A stretch of 6,021 bases of DNA, taken from an uncultured Burkholderiales bacterium. GTDB taxonomy: Bacteria; Pseudomonadota; Gammaproteobacteria; Burkholderiales; Burkholderiaceae_C. Both the position numbers and the translations under genes were made by a program. The notes below the pieces were generated by a model. The model made no database searches and was not told the DNA's origin. It saw nothing but the letters and a program-made list of their open reading frames with translations. The stretch is from the NCBI GenBank assembly GCA_903926695.1, contig CAIYKK010000229.1, positions 1-6,021 on the forward strand. Direction: 5' to 3'. Below are positions 1-4,729 of the stretch, in pieces (position 1 is the first letter of the stretch; every line of letters starts with the position of its first letter).

Positions 1-1035
1 GAGCGGCGCACCGGGGAGCCGAGCCGCATACGCATGGACTTTGAGCAAGCAGTGGCAGAGCGACTGGCGAACGCCAAGCAAGCGGGCGAGCTGGAACGGC
101 AAGGCCAGCAGCTGGAAAAATCCATCCTTGACCTGTCGGGCGATCTTGCCGCCGCCGTGGCCGAGCGCGACCGGCAGCAGCGAGCCGAGCAGGAAAAGCG
201 CCACCAGGAAGAACAGCAGCGCCGCGCCACCGAGGGCATGAGTGCCGCACAGCTCGCCGCCGAAATCGCCCGCCTGCGCCCGCTGCCCGTCAGCGAGGTG
301 GCAAAGCGTCAGCCCGAGGTAGTCGCCGCCAGCCAGGCGCACCAGGCATTGCTCCAGCAGCGCCAGGCCATCCAGTTCGACCAGGAGCGCGCAAGACAAG
401 AGGCGGAGGCATGGAGGGCAGACCACCCGATCAGGGCCAAGGGCCACGATGCCGGCGCGTGGAAATCCGACTACCTGACAGAGCGGGAGCAGGCCGAGGC
501 CAGCGCCAAGCAGCAGCTGCGCACGTTGTCCATGCAGCTCGACGCGACGAGCCGCAAGAGCACCACCGCCACCGCCGAGGCCGTCGCACGCATCCAGGTG
601 GAGCAAGCGCCAGCGCTGGCCAGGATTGCCCAGCTGGAGACACTGCGGGCCGAGAAGCGCGACCAGGAAGAGCGCCAGCACCGTGCCGAGCTGGAGAGGC
701 GCAGCCAGGAAGAGCAGCAGCGCCGCGCCCAGGCCGAGCGCGACCGGGCCGAGCGAGAGCAGAAGGACAACATTGCCGGGTTGCTGGTGTACGCGGCCAG
801 GATGCACCAGGATGCGCAACTGGAGCTGCCCAAGGGGCCAGCGGGCGCAGCCGTGGGCCGGATACTGCAGGCCATCGGCACCGACAAGGGCGAAGCGCAA
901 ATGCGGGAAGACCTCGACAACCCGGCTTACGCGAAGATGCTCCAGGCCGTTGCCCGTGAGCTGGCCCCGCAGGTTGAAAAACAGCTCCAGGAAGAGCGCG
1001 AGCGGGAAGATCGAGATAACGATTACAGCAGATAA
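1..1035 (+). CDS. mobA: MobA/MobL relaxase, C-terminal coiled-coil part (continues from 5880)
   Basis: This is the remainder of the relaxase, residues 225-568 of the joined protein. The frame is open from base 1, and the first ATG at 34 is internal rather than the true start. The segment is rich in Glu, Gln, Arg and Ala. It looks like two long coiled-coil stretches, roughly residues 236-345 and 385-480, each containing EEQQRRA, with a less charged segment between them. A small globular-looking tail (about 485-555, with GLLVYAARM and GRILQAIGTDKG) precedes an acidic/basic end. No primase motifs are seen. The coiled coil may mediate relaxosome assembly or contact with the coupling protein; that is inference. 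The stop is at 1033-1035, 253 bp before the membrane-protein gene. Confidence 0.9.
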   Translation, partial: ERRTGEPSRIRMDFEQAVAERLANAKQAGELERQGQQLEKSILDLSGDLAAAVAERDRQQRAEQEKRHQEEQQRRATEGMSAAQLAAEIARLRPLPVSEVAKRQPEVVAASQAHQALLQQRQAIQFDQERARQEAEAWRADHPIRAKGHDAGAWKSDYLTEREQAEASAKQQLRTLSMQLDATSRKSTTATAEAVARIQVEQAPALARIAQLETLRAEKRDQEERQHRAELERRSQEEQQRRAQAERDRAEREQKDNIAGLLVYAARMHQDAQLELPKGPAGAAVGRILQAIGTDKGEAQMREDLDNPAYAKMLQAVARELAPQVEKQLQEEREREDRDNDYSR

Positions 1036-1092
1036 TAAGTTATAATATAAATAAGTCCCCGTGATCGAGCGGGGCCGGATGTGGAAGTCCGA
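1036..1092. other. short AT-rich gap after mobA with a weak GC hairpin
   Basis: The mobA stop is followed by an AT-rich run (TATAATATAAATAA, from 1041) and a CCCCG/CGGGG stem (1057-1061 and 1070-1074, 8-nt loop). The stem is not followed by a T-tract, so a rho-independent terminator is not supported. TATAAT at 1041-1046 has no matching -35. Confidence 0.4.
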
Positions 1093-1124
1093 TTGAGTAC
1101 TGTGGCGTTATACCGTATAACGCC
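1093..1124 (+). promoter_or_regulatory. sigma70-type promoter with overlapping palindromic operator
   Basis: TTGAGT (1093-1098) and TATAAC (1116-1121) are 17 bp apart, close to the sigma70 consensus. A palindrome with perfect 10-bp arms and one central base, GGCGTTATAC (1104-1113) and GTATAACGCC (1115-1124), covers the spacer and the -10. This is the geometry of a repressor operator. Transcription would start near 1128 and read the 423-aa and 41-aa genes. The repressor is unknown; autoregulation by the winged-helix-like end of the 423-aa protein is one possibility. T-rich sequence after the palindrome leaves a terminator as the alternative reading. Confidence 0.65.
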
Positions 1125-1288
1125 ATTTCATTATTTTTGGGCACCAGATTATTATGGTTTGGCGGCTCGAATGGGAGGGCTTCGCCCTGCCGGTTCACTC
1201 CAGTGCTCGCCGGTCTTCCACACCCGTTCGAGCTGCCGCCAATGTGGAAGTTGGTTGGCAGTTGTTTATTTGAGCAACTGGAGCCATC
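1125..1288 (+). promoter_or_regulatory. structured 5' leader of the membrane-protein gene
   Basis: About 160 nt of untranslated leader is able to fold extensively. TTGGCGGC (1159-1166), TCGAA (1167-1171) and GGG (1173-1175) can pair with GCCGCCAA (1235-1242), TTCGA (1227-1231) and CCC (1223-1225). They enclose an AGGGC-TTC-GCCCT hairpin (1176-1188). Close to the start, TGGCAGTTG (1256-1264) can pair with CAACT (1275-1279) and GCCA (1283-1286), partly burying the GGAG ribosome binding site (1280-1283). ATGTGGAAGT occurs twice (near 1079 and 1242), with CTTCCACA at 1215-1222 as its complement, so alternative pairings exist. This suggests translational control; no known riboswitch class is recognised. 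Confidence 0.45.
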
Positions 1289-2560
1289 ATGGCAAATATT
1301 CAATCACACCCATCAAATCTACAGAGCGCCAAAACGCTCAGAAGCGCGTATTTCTGCTATTTTCTGGCCGCGTTGGTAATGTGCGTTACCGCTTGGTTTA
1401 TTGTCGAAGGTATTCAAGCGACTGAGCCGGATAGCCCGGCGCGTCATGCGAAAGTGGCGGCGGGCGTGCTGCTGCTGGTGCTGGAAGGTTGCGTTTTTTC
1501 GCTGGCCGGACAGTATCAAAAACACTCTCTTTACCTGCGGCTGCTGGGCTGGTCGATATTCGCCCTTCAAATCACGTTGATGACGCTGGCTAATTATTCC
1601 GTTGGTGCGACAGCTGGCAAAGCAGCTGCGCGCAGCAAAGACACCATAGGCCAGCTGACAGCGCAGGCCGACGCGGCCCGCTCTGCGGCCAAGACGCTGC
1701 AAGAGTCAGCAGCAAAACAGAGCAAAAGCAAGCACAGCTGGGTGAACGTCGAGGCCGGAAAGAATGCTACGGCCGCAGCTGATCAAACTGCAGCCGCAGG
1801 CGTGGCCGTCGAGAAGCTGGAGCGGCTGCAGGCGGCCAGCGTGAGCACGCCGTTGGTCGAAACCATCGGGGAGACTGGCCTGATGGTGCTGTCTGGTGCG
1901 TTGTCCCTCATCATGGAAGCAGCGGGCATTGTGTTGATGCATGTGGCGGGCAGCTTGCGCCGCGAAGCATCGGGCGCCCCGCCCGTTGACGTGCAGATTC
2001 TGGAGCTGCTGCACCGGGTTCACGGCGTGCCTGCAGTCATCCAGGCAGCGCCGCAGCTTGCGATTGAGTCCAAGCCTGTAGCACCCGCCAAAACCGCGCC
2101 AGAGGCCGCAAAACCGATTTACTCGACGTGGACAGGCAAGAGCGTCCCCCTTGCGACTCTGGGCGCTCTGGGTGCCCTGGGCGCAGCTCAAACCGTCCAT
2201 GCCGCGCCCGCTGTGCCCGCTGTACGGGCTACGCCCCCCGTCAACGTTGACCCCCCCACCCCCGTCAACGTTGACGCACCGGCACCCGTCAAAAAGGAGC
2301 GCAAAGCTCGGGTGCGTGATGCATCAATGACGGTGATGGATACGGGCGTGGGGGAGCATGACGGGTATCGTTACCGGCGCGCCCTGGCAGCGGTCAAAGC
2401 AGGGCAGATCAACCCAAGCCGCGATGGACTGCTGAAGGGTGTGGGTGCCAGTGTGCCGACTGCAAAGCGCTACATCGAGGCGATGGCCCTGGCCGGTGAA
2501 ATCATGCCGAACCCTAACGGCTCTGGCTGGGTGCTGGCATCCAAAGGCGGTGCAGCATGA
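1289..2560 (+). CDS. multi-pass membrane protein with coiled coil and C-terminal winged-helix-like domain, function unknown
   Basis: A 423-aa protein I cannot assign to a named family. The start at 1289 has GGAG five bases upstream. Likely membrane segments are at residues 20-42, 55-75, 83-106 and 196-222. Between the third and fourth is an Ala/Lys/Gln-rich helical region (about 110-183), probably a coiled coil. A Pro/Ala/Val linker (about 260-340) contains a hydrophobic LGALGALGAA patch and two PVNVD repeats. Residues 358-420 look like a winged helix: ALAAVKAGQI, DGLLKGVG, VPTAKRYIEAMALAGEI, then a glycine/asparagine wing. Membrane anchor, linker and terminal DNA-binding-like domain resemble FtsK in outline, but no ATPase motor is present. 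It lies downstream of the relaxase under its own promoter. Candidate roles are membrane tethering of plasmid DNA, relaxosome accessory (compare the membrane protein MobB of RSF1010) or entry exclusion. All three are inference. Confidence 0.85.
   Translation: MANIQSHPSNLQSAKTLRSAYFCYFLAALVMCVTAWFIVEGIQATEPDSPARHAKVAAGVLLLVLEGCVFSLAGQYQKHSLYLRLLGWSIFALQITLMTLANYSVGATAGKAAARSKDTIGQLTAQADAARSAAKTLQESAAKQSKSKHSWVNVEAGKNATAAADQTAAAGVAVEKLERLQAASVSTPLVETIGETGLMVLSGALSLIMEAAGIVLMHVAGSLRREASGAPPVDVQILELLHRVHGVPAVIQAAPQLAIESKPVAPAKTAPEAAKPIYSTWTGKSVPLATLGALGALGAAQTVHAAPAVPAVRATPPVNVDPPTPVNVDAPAPVKKERKARVRDASMTVMDTGVGEHDGYRYRRALAAVKAGQINPSRDGLLKGVGASVPTAKRYIEAMALAGEIMPNPNGSGWVLASKGGAA
2240..2275. repeat. 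two copies of palindrome GTCAACGTTGAC, 24 bp apart, inside the membrane-protein gene
   Basis: Perfect 12-bp palindromes at 2240-2251 and 2264-2275, set in C-rich flanks. They encode the two PVNVD units of the linker. They could be a protein-binding site within the gene or simply a duplicated 24-bp coding unit. Confidence 0.9.
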
Positions 2561-2682
2561 TGATTATCGCGGGATGCCTCACCGTAATTGGCTCAATGAT
2601 GAACTCAAATAAAAAAAGCATACCCGGCGTTTTATTGGTAATTACAGGTGTTGCGCTTGCGTTTATTGTTGTAATGCGCTGA
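2557..2682 (+). CDS. 41-aa hydrophobic small membrane peptide, unknown function
   Basis: The start codon overlaps the stop of the 423-aa gene (ATGA, 2557-2560), typical of translational coupling. AAAGG at 2543-2547 lies nine bases upstream. The peptide has two hydrophobic stretches, residues 1-15 and about 22-40, joined by a hydrophilic NSNKKS turn, and ends in Arg. It fits a two-helix or hairpin membrane miniprotein. Its codons are more AT-rich than the upstream gene. The terminator follows 21 bases after the stop, so it is the last cistron of the operon. Candidate roles are a partner subunit of the membrane protein, a small toxin, or an immunity-type peptide; none is demonstrated. The IAGC near the N-terminus is too close to the start for a lipoprotein signal. 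Confidence 0.6.
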   Translation: MMIIAGCLTVIGSMMNSNKKSIPGVLLVITGVALAFIVVMR

Positions 2683-2703
2683 TTATTTCGCGCCCGAGAA
2701 AAT

Positions 2704-2739
2704 AAAAAACCCGCAACTTGCAAAGGTTGCGGGTTTTTT
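2704..2739. terminator. bidirectional rho-independent terminator between convergent operons
   Basis: An A-tract (2704-2709), then CCCGCAAC (2710-2717), an 8-nt loop, GTTGCGGG (2726-2733) and TTTTTT (2734-2739). The perfect 8-bp GC-rich stem with T-tracts on both strands ends the membrane-protein operon (plus) and rep (minus, stop at 2751). Confidence 0.93.
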
Positions 2740-2750
2740 CATGCTCAAAT

Positions 2751-3524
2751 TTAAATCGCTTCTGGATTTCGCATGAAATTAAAGCGCACGGCCTTGACTT
2801 TCCGGCCTGCTTTTATTGGTTGCCATTGAATCAGCCAGCCATCTTTTTCGGTCAATTCCTTGATAGCGGGTTCAATGATTTTCGTTCGGATTTTCCCAAA
2901 GTCTGCACATTGTTTTTCTGTTGCTTCCATTGAGGTTGTGAAGTCCTCAATGGTGTATTCCGCAAAGCCCGTTGATTTGAAGCGCATAAGCAGCTCTAGG
3001 AGCTTCCAGGAATAGCTAGAACGCAATGCGCTGGCCTGCTGGAGTTGGTATGTCGTGAACTGCTTTTTAAAGCCCATGAGGTGATGAATCACTTCATGCC
3101 ACCAAGCCAGCCGAACCCACCCCTCACCCTCCTGATATTTCACCGAGCCGACCCAGCGCATTTGCACCTTAGTTGGCGGAAGCGGTTTACCGTTCCGCCG
3201 ATTCGCTGGCTCATAGAACGTGATCGAGCGGTTATAGAGATTCTTGGCCCCGCTCTGCAGCTGGTCATAGGCCGTGTCGGCATCGACTCCGAACGTCTCG
3301 GCGTACTCGGCAGCCGTGATGATGGTCACGGGCGGCGCTGATGGGTTGGGCGTAGCCCTGCTGTCCAGCTTTGACATGGCCAGCATGATCAGGCGCTTTT
3401 CTGCGAGCGTCAGGCCGTGGCCCGCCCGAGTCAGTGCATTGGTCATGCACACCAAGTTTCCCCCCGGTTCAAGGTCATTTTGTTGAGGTGTTGCCAAGTC
3501 TTGGCAAGTCTTTTTGCTTGTCAT
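2751..3524 (-). CDS. rep: Rep_3 (RepB-type) replication initiator protein
   Basis: A 257-aa initiator that binds the iterons upstream of its own gene and opens the origin with host DnaA. Two winged-helix modules are apparent. The first includes NALTRAGHGLTLAEKRLIML (29-48) and the YDQLQSGAKNLYNRSITF segment (86-103). The second includes FTTYQLQQASALRSSYSWKL (156-175) and the likely recognition region FGKIRTKIIEPAIKEL (209-224), ending in a basic strand, GRKVKAVRFNF. Order and length match the family (Pfam Rep_3). The ATG at 3524 has AAGGA eight bases upstream; the internal Met27 has no ribosome binding site. An inverted iteron (3526-3542) covers that ribosome binding site, so self-repression by Rep is likely. 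The gene converges on the membrane-protein operon at a shared terminator. Confidence 0.93.
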   Translation of the reverse strand: MTSKKTCQDLATPQQNDLEPGGNLVCMTNALTRAGHGLTLAEKRLIMLAMSKLDSRATPNPSAPPVTIITAAEYAETFGVDADTAYDQLQSGAKNLYNRSITFYEPANRRNGKPLPPTKVQMRWVGSVKYQEGEGWVRLAWWHEVIHHLMGFKKQFTTYQLQQASALRSSYSWKLLELLMRFKSTGFAEYTIEDFTTSMEATEKQCADFGKIRTKIIEPAIKELTEKDGWLIQWQPIKAGRKVKAVRFNFMRNPEAI

Positions 3525-3606
3525 TTCTCCCGTCCTTCCGGTTAATCTACCGTAAAAATTTAACGGGAGAATAACACATTTCTCCCGTCAATAAATTACG
3601 GGAGAA
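3525..3606. promoter_or_regulatory. rep operator region: inverted iteron plus four ACGGGAGAA elements
   Basis: TCTCCCGTCCTTCCGGT (3526-3542) matches the reversed iteron at 14 of 17 positions and covers the rep AAGGA. ACGGGAGAA occurs at 3525-3533 (minus), 3563-3571 (plus), 3580-3588 (minus) and 3598-3606 (plus). The middle two form a 9-bp inverted repeat with an 8-bp gap. All share the GGGAGA half of the iteron, so Rep, probably as a dimer, is the natural ligand for autoregulation. Confidence 0.75.
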
Positions 3607-3617
3607 CTGTGGATAGC

Positions 3618-3675
3618 ACCGGAAAAAAGGGAGAGTAACCGGAAAAAAGGGAGATGTGACCGGAAAAAAGGGAGA
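3618..3675 (+). repeat. three 17-bp iterons
   Basis: ACCGGAAAAAAGGGAGA occurs perfectly at 3618-3634, 3638-3654 and 3659-3675, with starts 20 and 21 bp apart, about two helical turns. These are the expected Rep binding sites. Only three full direct copies are present. Confidence 0.95.
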
Positions 3676-3780
3676 ATTGAACCGACTTTGCCTATATAGA
3701 TCGCGCGCCTGAAAAAACAGGAAAAACAGGTTTAAAAAAAACACGTGCGCGAGCAAAGCGCAGATCCAAAAATTGGAAAC

Positions 3781-3789
3781 TGTGGATAA
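3781..3789 (-). promoter_or_regulatory. DnaA box
   Basis: TGTGGATAA is the exact complement of the consensus TTATCCACA. It lies at the outer edge of the origin, beyond the A-rich segment, and is paired with a one-mismatch box at 3608-3616 next to the first iteron. Confidence 0.8.
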
Positions 3790-4098
3790 GTCGAAGACCA
3801 TCGAGACCCCCAAGGGGGGTGCAGAACGGCCCCCGGTCGGGCGAGTAGCCGCTTCGCGTCTCACGCCTGGACAGCTTGCGCCAGATCAGCTAACCCCCCG
3901 GCCCCCTCTACACGAGGGGGAGAAACAGCCGCTGCAATCAGGAAAGGGGGCAGCTGCGCTTCGCTTACATGGGCTTCGCCCATACCCAACAGCCAAAGAG
4001 GCCCGCCAAGGGCACAGAACGCCGATAGGGGCGGTTTTGAGGGGTAAGCCATACCTTGCCCTAGGTACGGCTGGAAAAGAGCCTACAGGCCCGTTTTT
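3790..4098. other. non-coding, hairpin-rich stretch between oriV and the 149-aa gene
   Basis: I find no supportable gene here; the open frames lack ribosome binding sites and family features. It holds a series of GC-rich inverted repeats: ACCCCC/GGGGGT near 3806-3820, CCCCCTC-TACAC-GAGGGGG at 3902-3920, ATGGGC-TTC-GCCCAT at 3969-3983 and TACCT/AGGTA near 4051-4066. They could be single-strand structures such as a lagging-strand start, or structured RNA. No promoter to support an RNA gene was identified. Confidence 0.5.
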
Positions 4099-4548
4099 TT
4101 AGAGTAGGCCGGGCTGGCGGGAGTCGGCGGCGGGCGGCACCGGCTTTGCTGCAGGCTTGGGGCGAGCTTCGCGGGTTTTTTTCTTGAGCGCCTTGGACAC
4201 CTTGGCGAGCGCCCCGGCAATCATGGTGGCCTGCTCAGGTGTAACACCGTCGGATAAAATAGCATCAGCCAAATCCGATAAGTTTCTATCCGCCCCGCTG
4301 ATTTTATATCGTCTGCTGTCCGCTAGATATTTATCCGCCCTTACCTTCAGCCAGTCGGATAGAGTTTTCTTCTCATCATCGGATAAATCAGCCAACTGTT
4401 CAGCGGATAGATATTTAGTAATATCATCGGATAAATAAACGCCATGCTTAGGGAAGTGGTGAACCACTTTTTGAACGCAGCGCTTTTTGGTTTTGTCATA
4501 AGGCGACCTGATGAGCTGGACCTGTTGACCTTGTTCTCGGATTTGCAT
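4099..4548 (-). CDS. conserved plasmid-type hypothetical protein with octad LSD repeats
   Basis: A 149-aa cytosolic-looking protein. The start MQIREQGQ followed by LIRSPYDKTKKR resembles hypothetical proteins I associate with proteobacterial plasmids and integrative elements; no function is known to me. Residues 39-66 repeat with an 8-residue period, LSDD/LSAE/LSDD/LSDW at 39, 47, 55 and 63, and again at 90 and 98. A helical segment, MIAGALAKVSKALKKK (109-124), precedes a Pro/Ala-rich basic tail. AAGGAG lies nine bases before the ATG. A strong promoter precedes it (-35 at 4607-4612, -10 at 4584-4589). The repeat section uses TTA and CTA leucine codons and is AT-rich, unlike its ends and neighbours, which suggests DNA-level constraint or separate ancestry. 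The size and motif-rich promoter fit a DNA-binding autoregulator or copy/segregation factor, by inference. Confidence 0.78.
   Translation of the reverse strand: MQIREQGQQVQLIRSPYDKTKKRCVQKVVHHFPKHGVYLSDDITKYLSAEQLADLSDDEKKTLSDWLKVRADKYLADSRRYKISGADRNLSDLADAILSDGVTPEQATMIAGALAKVSKALKKKTREARPKPAAKPVPPAADSRQPGLL
4251..4435. repeat. CGGATA/TATCCG repeats with 24-bp spacing inside the 149-aa gene
   Basis: CGGATA starts at 4251, 4356, 4380, 4404 and 4428; the last four are exactly 24 bp apart. The reverse form TATCCG is at 4287 and 4332, the latter again 24 bp from 4356. A one-mismatch copy, CCGATA, is at 4275, 24 bp after 4251. The spacing equals the 8-residue protein repeat. Confidence 0.9.
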
Positions 4549-4583
4549 AGTCTGATTCTCCTTTATCTGTTGATGATGTTTAT

Positions 4584-4612
4584 ATTTTATCCGTTAGTCT
4601 GATTGTTATCAA
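4584..4612 (-). promoter_or_regulatory. sigma70-type promoter of the 149-aa gene
   Basis: On the minus strand, TTGATA (4612-4607), a 17-bp spacer and TAAAAT (4589-4584). The spacer contains one TAGTCTGATT motif (4595-4604). The -35 overlaps a perfect inverted repeat, CTGATTG-TTAT-CAATCAG (4599-4616), so a regulator binding here would block RNA polymerase. Confidence 0.75.
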
Positions 4613-4677
4613 TCAGTCGTCTGTGTATTTTGTATCAGATAGTAACGTGAAACAATAATCAGACTAGCGGATTGAAG

Positions 4678-4693
4678 TGTTTCACGTGAAACG
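4678..4693. promoter_or_regulatory. parS-like ParB binding site
   Basis: TGTTTCACGTGAAACG matches the bacterial chromosomal parS sequence TGTTTCACGTGAAACA at 15 of 16 positions and has a perfect 14-bp palindromic core. A second, half-site match, ACGTGAAACA, lies at 4645-4654. No ParA or ParB is encoded on the plasmid, so any ParB would come from the host. It could instead be an operator for an unrelated regulator. Confidence 0.7.
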
Positions 4694-4729
4694 ATTGAAT
4701 CTAATCCGCTGGTCTGATAGATTTTTATC

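Larger units (their letters stand above)
3525..3790. other. origin of vegetative replication (oriV), iteron type
   Basis: The region is upstream of rep. It contains three direct iterons, an inverted iteron copy, four ACGGGAGAA elements, a near-match DnaA box (3608-3616, TGTGGATAG), a perfect DnaA box (3781-3789, TGTGGATAA, complement of TTATCCACA) and A-tract-rich DNA at 3711-3742 with tandem GAAAAACAG-like units, a candidate unwinding element. This is the full set expected of a Rep_3 origin. TTGACG on the minus strand at 3586-3591 could be a rep -35, but I see no good -10 at proper spacing. Confidence 0.88.
4548..4719. repeat. TAGTCTGATT motif family, four copies in both orientations
   Basis: Copies are at 4548-4557 (plus, overlapping the start codon region), 4595-4604 (plus, promoter spacer), 4657-4666 (minus) and 4710-4719 (plus, TGGTCTGATA). 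The last three carry a flanking ATCCGY, giving an extended ATCCGYTRGTCTGAT. The third and fourth form an inverted repeat (4660-4673 with 4703-4716, 13 of 14 paired) enclosing the parS-like site. They are likely operators or partition/replication-control sites. Confidence 0.75.

Noticed and set aside
411..959. 182-codon frame inside mobA that might be an overlapping mobB
   Set aside because: Composition is Arg/Gly/Pro/Ala-rich as expected for a shifted frame of a GC-rich gene; no membrane segment like that of MobB and no ribosome binding site.
1159..1264. Possible integron attC-like folded site
   Set aside because: Long inverted pairing is present, but the conserved GTTRRRY/RYYYAAC core pair is not found and no integrase or cassette structure exists.
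1706..2200. 164-codon minus-strand frame inside the membrane-protein gene
   Set aside because: It is antisense to a frame with clear domain structure, is Cys/His/Arg-rich with no recognisable motifs, and is a shadow frame.
2557..2580. Lipoprotein signal (IAGC) in the small peptide
   Set aside because: Only six residues precede the Cys; no basic n-region or hydrophobic core before it.
3045..3341. 98-codon plus-strand frame opposite rep
   Set aside because: It is antisense to a firmly identified Rep_3 gene and has no family features.
3618..3675. CRISPR-like short repeats
   Set aside because: Repeats are 17 bp with 3-4 bp gaps and lie upstream of rep; these are replication iterons.
3773..4102. 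109-codon open frame on the plus strand
   Set aside because: It starts with TTG, has no ribosome binding site, overlaps the DnaA box, and its sequence follows GC-rich hairpins and shows no domain.
4078..4112. Terminator at the end of the 149-aa gene
   Set aside because: GCCTAC/GTAGGC pairing and a T-run exist, but stem and tract order do not form a good terminator on either strand.
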